Below are positions 17,013-26,345 of a stretch of 64,000 nucleotides of DNA, one piece after another. The stretch is taken from NCBI GenBank assembly GCA_910577285.1, contig CAJTLO010000003.1:64774-128773 (forward strand), given 5' to 3'. This DNA comes from an uncultured Rikenellaceae bacterium. GTDB lineage: Bacteria > Bacteroidota > Bacteroidia > Bacteroidales > Rikenellaceae. The position numbers and the translations under genes were made by a program. The notes below the pieces were generated by a model. It had not been told where the DNA came from. It worked only from the letters and a program-made list of their open reading frames with translations, and did no database searches. Every line of letters begins with the position of its first letter. The first letter of the stretch is position 1.

Positions 17013-19052
17013 ATGAAAAGGTTTTTCTTCGTCTTGCTGGCCTTGCTGCTGGCGGCTCCTGCGGCGTGGTCCCGCGAAGTGTACGACATCGGTCGCGGGT
17101 GGAAGTTCTATACCGTGGACCGGCGCGATTCGGCGTGGGTCGATTTGCCTCACACGTGGAACACTGCGGATGCGGCCGTGGGCCGGAGGGATTATTACCG
17201 GGGGGCCGGCAACTATTTCCGTTATCTGGAAGCGCCCGCGGCGTGGCGCGGCAAGCGGGTGTTCATCCGCTTCTACGGAGCCGGTACGGTGGCCGACCTG
17301 ATGGTGAACGGCCGCCATGCGGGGGAGCATCGCGGCGGCAACAACGCCTTCGAGTTCGAGATCACCCGCCTGCTGGACTACGGGGGGAAGAACCTCCTGT
17401 GGGTAGTGGTGAACAATGCCGTCCGGCTGGACGTGTTGCCGACGGCGGGCGAGGATAACGTCTACGGCGGCCTTTTCCGCGAGGTGGAGATCGTCGTGAC
17501 CGAGCCGGCGGCGATAGGTTTCGACGGTTACGGCGGGTGCGGCGTGCGCTTCACGGCGGAGCGGGTCGACAGCCTTTGTGCTTCGGGCGTCGCTTCGGTG
17601 GCGGTGAACATTCCGGAGGGGCGGCCGGTGCAGCTCGACCTGAGCATCCGCGACGCCCGCGACAGCGTCGTGTTCGCCGGCCATTCGAAGTACCGTGCCC
17701 CGACCGGCGTGTCGGTGGCGGAGCTCCCCTTCGAGGTGGAGCGTCCGCATCTGTGGCAGGGTACCGAGGATCCTTACCTCTATACCGTGACGGTGGCGCT
17801 GGCGGACGGTCCGCGGACCGATTCGGTCACGTTCCGTACGGGGCTGCGTGCTTTCTCCGCCGATGCCGTGCAGGGATTCTTTCTGAACGGGAAGCGCTAT
17901 CCGCTGCGAGGCGTTGTGGTGTGGCGCGACCGGGCGGGAAGCGGGCCGGTGTGCGGTGTGCGGGAGCTGCGGCGCGATGTGGAGCTTATCCGGGAGATGG
18001 GAGCCAATGCCGTCCGGGTGGCCGGAGGAACGCACCACCCCGCCTTTTACGATCTGTGCGACGAGGAGGGGATCGTGGTGCTGGCGGACGGGCCTTTCGC
18101 GGGCGTTGCGACGCTCGACGAACGGGGCTATTTCGCTACGCCGGAGTTCCGGCGCAATGCCGCGCAGCAGTTCCGGGAGTTGGTTCATCAGCGGTATAAC
18201 CATCCCTCCGTGCTCTTTTGGGGTATTTTTGCCGAGCCCAAGCTGCTGGGCGACGATCCGATTCCTTTTATCCGGGAGATGAACGGAATCGTCAAACTGT
18301 TGGACCCGGTGCGCCTGACGGTGGGGGTCAGCAGCCAGGACGGCGAGGTGAACCGGATCACCGACCTGGTGGTGTGGAACCATGCGTTCGGCTGGAAAAC
18401 GGGAATGCCGGCCGATATAGCCATCTGGCGCGACCAACTCCATCGCGATCCGGTGTGGAACACGGTGCGTTCGGCGGTGAGCTACCGCGCGGGCGGCGAG
18501 GCGGGGCAGTATGCGGCGCAGCTTTCCCGACCCGACCCGGTGCGCGGCCGGCATCCGGAGAACTGGCAGGCATATGTCCACGAGGTACACCTTGCGGCGT
18601 TGGCCCGCGACGGAGCCTTCTGGGGCGTGTTCGTGGGCGACATGTTCGATCACGGCTCCGCACGGGTCCAGCCGGCTACGTTGCGGGGGGTGAGCGACTG
18701 CGGACTGGTGACGTACGACAGGCAGGTGCGCAAGGATGCCTATTGGCTTTATAAGGCCAACTGGAATGCGACGGAGCCTTTCCTGCATATCGTTTCGGCC
18801 CGGGACGGGGTACGGTGCGACAGCGTGCAGACCGTTACGGTCTATACCAACCTTTCGGTGGCGGAGCTCTATCTCGACGGCGTTTCGCTCGGTACGCGTA
18901 CGGCCGGCGATGGGGTGATGCGGTGGGAAGGGGTGACGCTCCGTCCCGGCGACAACCCGTTGAGGGTGTGTTCGATCGTGGCCCGAGACGACGATTATCT
19001 GACTGTGGAGGATGCCGCCGTACTCACTTTCCGCCCCGAGGGGCGCCTTTGA
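17013..19052 (+). CDS. Glycoside hydrolase family 2 (beta-galactosidase-like) protein with altered catalytic motif
   Basis: 679-aa secreted protein: signal peptide 1-20 (MKRFFFVLLALLLAAPAAWS), GH2 sugar-binding jelly roll (about 40-190), Ig-like domain (about 195-290), TIM barrel (about 295-560) and a C-terminal beta domain. The acid/base motif, usually N-E, reads HPSVLFWGIFAEPK, so Glu408 remains but the Asn is Ala407. Where family members have SEYGAG with the nucleophile Glu, this protein reads VSYRAGGEAG (Ser490-Tyr491), so the nucleophile appears lost or shifted to Glu496. The later WGVFVGDMFDHGS and DCGLVTYDRQVRKDAYWLYKANWN are well kept. Possibly a carbohydrate-binding or altered enzyme. 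Monocistronic. Confidence 0.82.
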   Translation: MKRFFFVLLALLLAAPAAWSREVYDIGRGWKFYTVDRRDSAWVDLPHTWNTADAAVGRRDYYRGAGNYFRYLEAPAAWRGKRVFIRFYGAGTVADLMVNGRHAGEHRGGNNAFEFEITRLLDYGGKNLLWVVVNNAVRLDVLPTAGEDNVYGGLFREVEIVVTEPAAIGFDGYGGCGVRFTAERVDSLCASGVASVAVNIPEGRPVQLDLSIRDARDSVVFAGHSKYRAPTGVSVAELPFEVERPHLWQGTEDPYLYTVTVALADGPRTDSVTFRTGLRAFSADAVQGFFLNGKRYPLRGVVVWRDRAGSGPVCGVRELRRDVELIREMGANAVRVAGGTHHPAFYDLCDEEGIVVLADGPFAGVATLDERGYFATPEFRRNAAQQFRELVHQRYNHPSVLFWGIFAEPKLLGDDPIPFIREMNGIVKLLDPVRLTVGVSSQDGEVNRITDLVVWNHAFGWKTGMPADIAIWRDQLHRDPVWNTVRSAVSYRAGGEAGQYAAQLSRPDPVRGRHPENWQAYVHEVHLAALARDGAFWGVFVGDMFDHGSARVQPATLRGVSDCGLVTYDRQVRKDAYWLYKANWNATEPFLHIVSARDGVRCDSVQTVTVYTNLSVAELYLDGVSLGTRTAGDGVMRWEGVTLRPGDNPLRVCSIVARDDDYLTVEDAAVLTFRPEGRL

Positions 19053-19282
19053 GGGCGGCGGGTGGCCGGAGCGGCGAACGGGCATCTGTCGGTTCCGGGA
19101 GCCGGAGGCCGATTGGCGACGGGAGGCTGGCTGTGCGGTTCGCGGAGCGTCCATGCTTTGCGGCGAGGAGCGTCCGGAATGTTGCGGAACGGCGGTCCGG
19201 CCGGCCGAGGCGCAGATTGCCGGAGACGGCTCCCGGCAGGCCTGCGGCCGTCATCGGCCGCAGGCGATTGGCGGGGTGGAAA

Positions 19283-19328
19283 AACAGGAGCGGGGAGCAT
19301 CTGCATATAGATGCTCCCCGCTCCTGTT
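19283..19328. terminator. Bidirectional terminator, 20-bp stem
   Basis: Arms 19283-19302 and 19309-19328 are exact complements around GCATAT. It lies between the convergent GH2 and acyl-CoA ligase genes. The preceding 19053-19282 stretch shows no gene. Confidence 0.9.
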
Positions 19329-19388
19329 CCGCTCCTGTTCCGCGGAGGTATCGCGTGCGTTCGTCGGGGACGAAGGGAGGCGGCACCG

Positions 19389-21047
19389 TCAACGGTAGAG
19401 GTAGCGTTTGATGCTTCGTTTGGCCGTTTTCTCGAATTCGGTGGGGTAGAGCATGATCTCCGCGATCCGTTCGTAGGCGGCTACCTGGGTGTTCAGTTCC
19501 TTGAGGTTCTCGTTCATGATCTCCTGCAGCTTCGCATGGTCCACTCCTTCGTTGTCGGCCTGTTCGTAGTCGGGTACCACGAGCGCCACGAGTCTGCCGT
19601 TGCGATCCACGATAAGGCTCTCCATCACGCAACGCATGTTGTTGAGACGGGCTTCGATCTCCTCCGGATAGATGTTCTGTCCGTTGGAGCCCAGCAGCAT
19701 GGATTTGCAGCGGCCCCGGATGAAGATGGTGCCGATCTCGTCCGTGGTTCCCATGTCGCCCGTGTGGAGCCATCCGTCGGGTTCGAGCACCTCGGCCGTG
19801 GCTTTTTCATTCTTGTAATACCCCATCATCACGTTCTCGCCCCGGGTCAGGATCTCGCCCGGTATGTTGCAGGGATCGGGCGAGTCGATCCGCAGCTCCA
19901 TGATGGGGGCGAGTATCTTGCCGCACGAACGCGGGATGAACTCCCAGTAGTCGGTGTAGCTGATGAGCGGACCGCATTCGGTCATGCCGTAGCCGACGCA
20001 GAAGGGGAATTTTATCCGCGTGAGGAAATCCTCCACCTCGGCGTTCAGCGGGGCTCCGCCGATGATGACGTGGCTCAGTTCGCCGCCGAAGGTTTCCAGC
20101 AGCTTCTCCTTGATTCCCGCGTAGATTTTGGTGTTGACGCCCGGTATCCTCACGGCCACCTTGGCGACGCCGCTGCTGATCTTCGGGAACACCTGCTTGC
20201 GGACGATCTTCTCGATGAGCAGCGGTACGGTGACTACCACGTTGGGTCTTACACTCGCCATGGCTTCGATGAGTATCTTCGGGGCCGGCATTTTGCCCAG
20301 CAGGGTAACGTGCGCCCCTACGGCGAGCGGCGCGAGCATGTCGATGGCGCAGCCGTAGGCGTGGGCCAGGGGCAGGAACGAGAGGACGCGGCTGCCCCGG
20401 GTGTGGATGTCGTGCTGGCGGACGAAAACCACGTTTCCCGTCAGGTTGTTGACCGAGAGCATCACCCCCTTGCTGAATCCGGTAGTTCCGGAGGTGTAGT
20501 TGAGCAGGCAGAGCGCTTCGTTGGGAATGTCGGGGTAGACGATGTCCTCCACCCGGAACCCCTTCGGATAGCGGGCGTTGAAGTGCCGGCGGATGTTGCG
20601 CTGGAAATCGGTGATCCGTTTGCCCTCCTTTTCGTAGATACAGTGGTTGTCGGTGAGCGAAAAGGCTGCCTGTATCGTATCCAGCTCCTCTTCCTGGATG
20701 ATGTCCCAGAAGTTGTCGCCCAAGAAGAGCAGTTTCGATTCGGAATGCTTGATGATGTGGTTCACATCGTTGGCCGGGAAGTCCTGCAGCATGGGCACGA
20801 TGACCGCGCCGTAGGTGACGGTGGCCAGATAGGCGATCACCCAGCGGGTGTTGTTGCGTCCTATGAGCGCGATCTTGTCGCCCTGCCGGATGCCGCACTC
20901 CTCGAAGAGCAGGTGCAGCCCGGCTATCTCTCTGGCCATCTCGAAATAGGAGAAGGTCTCCTGTTTGAAGTAGTCGGTGAGAGCCGCCAGTTCCCTGTTC
21001 TCCCGGAAGCTCTGTTCGTATATCTTGATAAGGTTTTCCTGCATCAT
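19389..21047 (-). CDS. Long-chain acyl-CoA synthetase / AMP-dependent ligase
   Basis: 552 aa of the ANL adenylating superfamily. Motifs: P-loop-like LLNYTSGTTGFSKGVML, GYGMTECGP (adenine site), GWLHTGDMG (ribose-binding Asp) and RCKSMLLGSNGQNIYPEEIE (hinge and A8). The missing second catalytic lysine region is replaced by TAKRSIKRYLYR at the end, where the lysine should be K-R-S. Activates fatty acids with ATP and CoA. Two adjacent ATG codons (21047, 21044) are possible starts. A perfect promoter lies 20 bases upstream. Confidence 0.92.
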   Translation of the reverse strand: MMQENLIKIYEQSFRENRELAALTDYFKQETFSYFEMAREIAGLHLLFEECGIRQGDKIALIGRNNTRWVIAYLATVTYGAVIVPMLQDFPANDVNHIIKHSESKLLFLGDNFWDIIQEEELDTIQAAFSLTDNHCIYEKEGKRITDFQRNIRRHFNARYPKGFRVEDIVYPDIPNEALCLLNYTSGTTGFSKGVMLSVNNLTGNVVFVRQHDIHTRGSRVLSFLPLAHAYGCAIDMLAPLAVGAHVTLLGKMPAPKILIEAMASVRPNVVVTVPLLIEKIVRKQVFPKISSGVAKVAVRIPGVNTKIYAGIKEKLLETFGGELSHVIIGGAPLNAEVEDFLTRIKFPFCVGYGMTECGPLISYTDYWEFIPRSCGKILAPIMELRIDSPDPCNIPGEILTRGENVMMGYYKNEKATAEVLEPDGWLHTGDMGTTDEIGTIFIRGRCKSMLLGSNGQNIYPEEIEARLNNMRCVMESLIVDRNGRLVALVVPDYEQADNEGVDHAKLQEIMNENLKELNTQVAAYERIAEIMLYPTEFEKTAKRSIKRYLYR

Positions 21048-21066
21048 AACGTATTCGGTTAAATCA

Positions 21067-21097
21067 CAAAGATAAAATAAAAAAGCAAAGGAGCAAA
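21067..21097 (-). promoter_or_regulatory. Promoter of the acyl-CoA synthetase gene
   Basis: On the minus strand TTTG (21097-21094), 19 bases, TATCTTTG (21074-21067): full consensus. The leader is only about 15 bases. Confidence 0.85.
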
Positions 21098-21133
21098 AAT
21101 CGCTCCTTCCGCTCTGTGGGCCGGGATGTCGGG

Positions 21134-21778
21134 TTATTCCCTCCGGTCGGGATGCTTGCGGAAGTAGGTGCGGGGCTCGGTGCCGGTCAGGAGCCGTCGG
21201 ATGTTTTTGCGGTGGGTGACGAGCAGCAGTACCGAGATGGCGCAGCAGAATGCCACCAGGGGCGGGTAGTGCTGTCCGAATACGAATACCGTGTAGACGG
21301 GCAGCAGGATGCCGGCGGTCATCGAGGCCAGCGACACGTAGCGGCAGAGGATGAAAACGACGACGAAGGAGGCCAGGCACAGCAGTACGGCGGGCGGGTA
21401 GACGGCGAGTACCGCTCCGGCGAGGGTAGCCACTCCCTTGCCGCCGCGGAAGCCCGCGAAGAGGGGGAAGATGTGGCCGAGGACCACGGCGGCGGTCAGG
21501 GCGAACTTCATGTTGAACAGGGCGGGACTTCCGGCTCCGTAGGGGAGAAACGCTGCCAGCGATACGGCGAGGAAGCCTTTCAGAAAATCGAGCGCGAAGA
21601 CCGCGATGCCCGCTTTGGGTCCCAGCACCCGCATGGTGTTGGTAGCGCCGGCGTTGCGGCTGCCGTGTTCGCGTACGTCGGTGCCGTAGAAGGTTTTGCC
21701 GATCCATACGGCATTGGAAACGGAGCCCAGCAGGTAGGCTGCCGGGATCAGCAGGGCGATGAGCAGTGTAGTTGTCAT
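21134..21778 (-). CDS. plsY: Acyl-phosphate glycerol-3-phosphate acyltransferase
   Basis: 214-aa polytopic membrane enzyme that acylates glycerol-3-phosphate at sn-1 from acyl-phosphate, starting phospholipid synthesis. Signature loops: LLGSVSNAVWIGK, HGSRNAGATNTMRVLG (acyl-phosphate site) and GFRGGKGVAT. Five or so membrane spans. ATG 21778 was chosen over a longer frame because it begins directly at the first span. A TATCTTTG -7 box lies at 21837-21830 on the minus strand, though without a good -33. Confidence 0.95.
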   Translation of the reverse strand: MTTTLLIALLIPAAYLLGSVSNAVWIGKTFYGTDVREHGSRNAGATNTMRVLGPKAGIAVFALDFLKGFLAVSLAAFLPYGAGSPALFNMKFALTAAVVLGHIFPLFAGFRGGKGVATLAGAVLAVYPPAVLLCLASFVVVFILCRYVSLASMTAGILLPVYTVFVFGQHYPPLVAFCCAISVLLLVTHRKNIRRLLTGTEPRTYFRKHPDRRE

Positions 21779-21837
21779 GTCGTTGTCGGATGCCGCTCTC
21801 CGGGTAGGAGGGCAGGGCGATGAACGCCGCAAAGATA

Positions 21838-22236
21838 AGGCGTATGGTATAAAAGGAACTTATGGTCTTTCGATAATCTATTCGGTCGGCTCGTAGTCGA
21901 GCCGCTGCGGGGAGGAGCGGAGCGGCGTCCGACGAATCCTCGGCGGGCATTCTTGTGCGGTGGGGCGCCGGCGGATAGTGGCTTGCGGCTGGCGAGGGCA
22001 TGTGACCTGCGGCGTATCTCTTTTTGCGTACCTATTTTATTAGGTGTGCCTGCCCGCTTGGTCCGCCCGCTTGGTCCGCCTGCGGTTTGCCTTGCGGGAG
22101 CGGGGTGGCCTGTTATTTTTAGAGGCAACATGTTCGTTATTGCTCTTAAGTTATTTTAAAACAGTTTTCTGAAAAAATACGCCCGAAAAAGCCTCTGGAT
22201 AGTGATGTTTTTCCTTCCTTTTTAATATCAAACAAA
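21838..22236. other. Intergenic region without recognisable gene
   Basis: Separates divergent plsY and yitT. It includes a short tandem CTTGGTCCGCC repeat near 22058-22080 and a small dyad ACCTA-TTTTAT-TAGGT near 22030. No coding potential was recognised. Confidence 0.5.
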
Positions 22237-22267
22237 TTGTGGGGCATGGAAACTATCATTATCTTTG
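22236..22267 (+). promoter_or_regulatory. Promoter of the yitT gene
   Basis: ATTG at 22236-22239, a 20-base spacer, TATCTTTG at 22260-22267. Transcription should begin near 22273, leaving a leader of about 105 bases. Confidence 0.85.
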
Positions 22268-22377
22268 CGTGCCTCGAAGGGGGTAGTAGTGCATTTCGGA
22301 GAGATATTAACGTCGGCGCCCGGCGTTTCCTTCCGTGGAGAGAGGGGGTCGGTCCGCATATAAAAAAGAATAAAGTT

Positions 22378-23298
22378 ATGGATTTCAGTGCTGCAATGCG
22401 CGATTTGCGCTCCAAGCAATTTTGGTTCTCGTGGGTGGGAGTGATGGTCGGTGCGGTGATCATGTCGGCCGGTTTCGTGCTCTTTACCAACCCGTATAAG
22501 ATCATCCCCGGCGGAGTGTACGGTCTGGGCCGTGTGTTCCACCATCTGGTGCCTTCGATACAGACCGGTACGTTCGGTCTGATGATGGATATTCCGCTCA
22601 TGATTATCGGTCTTTTCGTATTCGGAAGGACGTTCGGTGCCAAGACGGTATTCGCGGCGCTTATCACGCCGCTCGTGATGAACGGCATGACGGACCTGGT
22701 GGGTGAGAATCCCGCCGACGGTACCTCCTTCATCAGCCAGTTCCTCAATCTGTCGGACAACTTGCTGGTGGCAGCCATCTTCGGCGGTGTGCTGATCGGT
22801 GCCGGCGTGGGTATCATCGTGAAGTTCGGTGCTACCTCCGGCGGTACGGACATCATCTCCATGCTCCTCTCCAAGTTCATGAAGATGAAGTTCTCCACGG
22901 CCATGTTCATCGTGGAGTCGTCGGTGGTGATTATCGGTATGATCATTCTGCGCGACTGGAGCATGCCGCTCTACGCGCTGATCTCGATCTTCGTGGCGGC
23001 ACAGGTGACCGACTTCGTGCTGGACGGCGCAAGCTACGACAAACTGCTCTTCATCATCACCGACAAGCAGGAGGAGATGAAGGATTATGTGATGAACGAC
23101 CTCAAACGCGGCGGCACCTACATCAAGTCCCGCGGGATGTATACGGGCAAGGACCGCGACATGATCTTCGTGGTGGTCAACAAAAGGCAGATCTCCGAAG
23201 TGCAGGACCAGGTGAAGAACGTCGATCCCAACGCATTCGTGGTGGTCGTCAATGCGCAGGATACCTTCGGCGAGGGATTCAAATCTTTCCCGGAATAG
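22378..23298 (+). CDS. YitT-family membrane protein with DUF2179 domain
   Basis: 306 aa. Five or six hydrophobic segments in residues 15-200 (for example SWVGVMVGAVIMSAGFVLF and ATSGGTDIISMLLSKF) are followed by a soluble C-terminal DUF2179 domain (about 220-300) containing GGTYIKSRGMYTGKDRDMIFVVV. The family is widespread with no proven transport substrate. The start at 22378 was chosen over an upstream TTG because that one overlaps the promoter. miaB follows after 62 bases and may be co-transcribed. Confidence 0.88.
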   Translation: MDFSAAMRDLRSKQFWFSWVGVMVGAVIMSAGFVLFTNPYKIIPGGVYGLGRVFHHLVPSIQTGTFGLMMDIPLMIIGLFVFGRTFGAKTVFAALITPLVMNGMTDLVGENPADGTSFISQFLNLSDNLLVAAIFGGVLIGAGVGIIVKFGATSGGTDIISMLLSKFMKMKFSTAMFIVESSVVIIGMIILRDWSMPLYALISIFVAAQVTDFVLDGASYDKLLFIITDKQEEMKDYVMNDLKRGGTYIKSRGMYTGKDRDMIFVVVNKRQISEVQDQVKNVDPNAFVVVVNAQDTFGEGFKSFPE

Positions 23299-23360
23299 CG
23301 TTTCCGCCGCCGGTCGCGGGGGACAGGACCGCCGCGAAGATATCAATTCGATAAGGACAA

Positions 23361-24722
23361 ATGAAACTCGAAGATTTAAGGCCTCTTTCCGGTAACGGGA
23401 AGAGGCTCTATGTAGAAACATACGGCTGCCAGATGAATGTCGGCGACAGCGAGATTCTCGTTTCCATCATGCAGGACGAGGGGTATCGCTATACCGAAGA
23501 GATCGCGCAGGCCGATGTCATTCTGGTGAATACGTGTTCCATACGCGACAATGCCGAGCAGCGTATATGGGGAAGGCTCCGGGAGTTCCACCGTTATAAA
23601 AGGGCCCGCAAGGGACTGGTGGTGGGCATCGTGGGGTGCATGGCCGAAAGGCTGCGGGAGGAGTTGCTCGAACGCGAAACCATCGTGGATGTGGTAGCCG
23701 GTCCCGACTCCTATCGCGATCTGCCCCGGCTGGTGGCGATGGCATCGGCAGGCAGTCACGGAGTGAACGTGCAACTGTCGCAGGAGGAGACCTACGGCGA
23801 TATACGACCCGTGCGCCTCGACCGCAACGGCGTGAGCGCATTCATCTCCATCATGCGCGGATGCAATAACTTCTGTTCCTATTGTGTGGTGCCCTATACG
23901 CGGGGCCGGGAGCGCAGCCGCGATCCGCAGACCATTCTGCGCGAGGCGCGGGAGCTGTTCGATGCCGGTTATCGGGAGGTGACGCTGCTGGGGCAGAACG
24001 TCAACTCCTACCGTTGGATGGAGGGGACCGAAGAGGGAGTCGACTTTCCCGGACTCGTGGAACGGGTGGCGGGCGTGTCGCCGCTGCTCCGGGTGCGTTT
24101 CGCCACATCGCACCCCAAGGACCTGAGCGATCGGTTGATCGAGGTGATGGCTTCGCATCCCAACGTGTGTCGGGCGGTCCATCTGCCTGCGCAGTCGGGT
24201 AGCGACCGGATGCTCGCCTCGATGAACCGGAAATATACCCGGGCCTGGTATCTGGAGCGGGTGGCGGCCATTCGCCGGCGCATGCCCGATTGTGCGGTCA
24301 CGACGGATCTGATTGCCGGCTTCTGCGGAGAGACGCCCGAGGACCATGCCCGAACGCTGGAACTGATGCGTGAGGTGGGATACGATTCGGCCTATATGTT
24401 CAAATATTCGCAGCGTCCCGGTACGCTGGCGACCCGCACCATGACCGACGACGTTTCCGAGGAGGAGAAGACGGCACGTCTTGGCGAGATCATCGCGTTG
24501 CAGAACGAGCTTTCGGCCCGGAGCAACGAACGCGACGAGGGGAAAGTGTTCGAGGTGTTGGTGGAGGGTCCCTCCCGCCGCAGCGACCGTCAATTATGCG
24601 GGCGTACGTCGCAGAATAAAATGGTCGTTTTCGATCCGGCGGGCGAACTCGTGCCGGGCGATTACGTGCGGGTGCGGATTACCGGCTCCACGTCGGCGAC
24701 GTTGTTCGGGGTGGCCGAATAG
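23361..24722 (+). CDS. miaB: tRNA-2-methylthio-N6-dimethylallyladenosine synthase
   Basis: 453 aa. The N-terminal UPF0004 domain carries three cluster cysteines in YGCQMN, NTCSIRD and GCMAER; the radical-SAM core has CNNFCSYC near residue 170, and a C-terminal TRAM domain (about 390-450) binds tRNA. It adds the methylthio group at A37 of tRNAs reading UNN codons. No extra domain is seen that would indicate MtaB or RimO instead. Ends in a strong terminator. Confidence 0.95.
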   Translation: MKLEDLRPLSGNGKRLYVETYGCQMNVGDSEILVSIMQDEGYRYTEEIAQADVILVNTCSIRDNAEQRIWGRLREFHRYKRARKGLVVGIVGCMAERLREELLERETIVDVVAGPDSYRDLPRLVAMASAGSHGVNVQLSQEETYGDIRPVRLDRNGVSAFISIMRGCNNFCSYCVVPYTRGRERSRDPQTILREARELFDAGYREVTLLGQNVNSYRWMEGTEEGVDFPGLVERVAGVSPLLRVRFATSHPKDLSDRLIEVMASHPNVCRAVHLPAQSGSDRMLASMNRKYTRAWYLERVAAIRRRMPDCAVTTDLIAGFCGETPEDHARTLELMREVGYDSAYMFKYSQRPGTLATRTMTDDVSEEEKTARLGEIIALQNELSARSNERDEGKVFEVLVEGPSRRSDRQLCGRTSQNKMVVFDPAGELVPGDYVRVRITGSTSATLFGVAE

Positions 24723-24903
24723 GTTCGGATCGCGTTGGATTGGAGAGGGAGCCCCGCGCTTGGGGAGTAGAAGTGGCGCGGAATCGGTCGGAGTGCGGCT
24801 GCCGCGCGAGGCGCGGAGCGTGGGCGGACGTCCGGCGAAGAGGGCGTAGCGGGACAGTTGCCGAGGAGTCCCGACGGAGCGAATATCCCTTTCGGTGTAT
24901 ATG

Positions 24904-24939
24904 CAAGGGGCAGTCCATCTGAAGATGGGCTGCCCCTTG
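24904..24939 (+). terminator. Terminator after miaB
   Basis: A 17-bp stem (one T-G wobble) from CAAGGGGCAG to its complement with a two-base loop. It is about 180 bases past the stop. The flanking parts of the 24723-25087 gap show no gene. Confidence 0.8.
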
Positions 24940-25087
24940 TCCTGTTTGCGGCTACGGGCGGCCCGGCATGTGCCGACCCTCCCGCAATCCTTGTTCCGGC
25001 GGCGTTGCGCTGATGCCGGAAAACCACGGCGGGAAGCGACTTCCCAGCAGCTTCCCGCGAATAAATAACCTAACCTATGAAATTTGC

Positions 25088-25255
25088 TTACTCTTCGTTT
25101 GCAACGTGTGTCTTTTGTTTTCCGAACGTCTCCCTCAGGTAGGTGTCGAGGTAGCACAGTTCGCAGTCTTCCCGGATGACGTGTTCCATTAGCATCTGTT
25201 CGTCATCCATCCCTTCCGGACAATTGATTCCACAAGCATAGTCTATCTGTTCCAT
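25088..25255 (-). CDS. Small four-cysteine protein downstream of an ECF sigma factor
   Basis: 55 aa, MEQIDYACGINCPEG to HVANEE. Cysteines at positions 8, 12, 31 and 34 form CxxxC and CxxC pairs, with His25 between them, consistent with a small zinc- or redox-binding knuckle. It starts 69 bases after the sigma factor stop on the same strand, so they may be co-transcribed. Small cysteine proteins next to ECF sigma factors can be anti-sigma factors, but this one lacks the classic HxxxCxxC motif, so that role is only a hypothesis. Coding character is supported by the RBS-like A-rich leader and a normal stop. Confidence 0.7.
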   Translation of the reverse strand: MEQIDYACGINCPEGMDDEQMLMEHVIREDCELCYLDTYLRETFGKQKTHVANEE

Positions 25256-25324
25256 AGGCTTATTTCCGTTTTTTTCGTTTCTGAATTTTCCAATAAAACG
25301 GTGCCTGTCGAATTATATTGTGCT

Positions 25325-25915
25325 TCAGGTGAGGGCGAGCTGGTTTTCCCGGATCATTTTCCGAAGATTGATGAGCGCATACCTCATCCGACCGAGGGCC
25401 GTGTTGATGCTCACGTTGGTCTGTTCGGCTATCTCTTTGAAACTCAGCTCGCCGAAATAGCGCATCATCACCACTTCCTTCTGCTCTTCGGGCAGGTTGT
25501 TCACCAGTCTGCGCAGGTCGTCTTCGATCTGTGCGGTCACCATCCGGTCTTCTACGGTGGCGTCGGCGAATTTTCGCGTATTGAGGATGTCGTATCCCGC
25601 ATCGGATTCCGTCAGGTTATTCTGCTGTCGGGCCTGCCGGAAGTGGTCGATGACCTGGTTGTGTGCGATACGCAGCACCCACGAGAGGAACTTGCCGTTG
25701 TCCGTATAGCGTCCGTCGTCGATGAACCGAACAACCTTGATAAAGGTTTCCTGGTAGATGTCGTCGGCAACCTCGTTGTTTTTGACCATCATGCGTATGT
25801 AGTCCAAAACCCGTTTGGAGTGACGTTCGATGAGTATAGAGATTGCATTCTTATCGCCCGCAAGATAGGCACCGAGTAACTGCTGGTCACTAAGCGCTGA
25901 TACCTTTTTGTTCAT
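25325..25915 (-). CDS. ECF-type RNA polymerase sigma factor (sigma-24 group)
   Basis: 196 aa. Region 2 spans about 25-90 (SILIERHSKRVLDYI, ADDIYQETFIKVVRFI, the -10 element contact) and region 4 about 135-190 (LPEEQKEVVMMRYFGELSFKEIAEQTNVSINTALGRMRYALINLRK). No membrane anti-sigma gene is adjacent; the neighbour on the downstream side is the 55-aa cysteine protein. This type is a conserved chromosomal sigma factor in Bacteroidales. The 425 bases upstream contain no canonical promoter, which would fit self-regulation by an alternative sigma (inference). Confidence 0.93.
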   Translation of the reverse strand: MNKKVSALSDQQLLGAYLAGDKNAISILIERHSKRVLDYIRMMVKNNEVADDIYQETFIKVVRFIDDGRYTDNGKFLSWVLRIAHNQVIDHFRQARQQNNLTESDAGYDILNTRKFADATVEDRMVTAQIEDDLRRLVNNLPEEQKEVVMMRYFGELSFKEIAEQTNVSINTALGRMRYALINLRKMIRENQLALT

Positions 25916-26254
25916 TGTCTTCTCCTTCTTTAAATTGGTGGAGTAGATTTATGCGATAGGCGATAGGTTTTAGACGTTAGAAAATATTTACGGGTACAAG
26001 ATAAGGATTTTTTCCGGGATTCCAAAATCCGTCGCCGGGTTCACGGTTTTCTCCTCATCGTGCGAAGGGTAAGGTCTCAAACGGAATGCCATACCCCGGG
26101 GAACTGCCATTTGGCAGGGGTGTGTGGCAGTTGGTTGGCGGATTTCGGATGCAATGTTTTGTTTGTTAAATAGATATTGCATTCTGCCTGGTGGCAGGCA
26201 TGTGCCTGAAAATGGCAGCCGTTGTCATGCGCTCGCCCTGGGTAAAGGCTTTCG

Positions 26255-26307
26255 GAAAAATATCGCAAATTCCGATGCACCCCGAGGGCGGGCGGAATTT
26301 GCGATAT
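26255..26307 (-). terminator. Terminator of the winged-helix gene
   Basis: A perfect 15-bp inverted repeat (26260-26274 and 26293-26307) with a GC-rich 18-base loop, followed on the minus strand by five T residues, 39 bases past the stop. The remaining 25916-26254 stretch shows no gene. Confidence 0.75.
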
Positions 26308-26345
26308 GCGGTGCGGACGCGATTTTCCGCAAGGGCCCCGTCGGG

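Noticed and set aside
24723..24903. Possible small RNA between miaB and its terminator
   Set aside because: The stretch could be a 3' UTR; no promoter or recognisable RNA family features.
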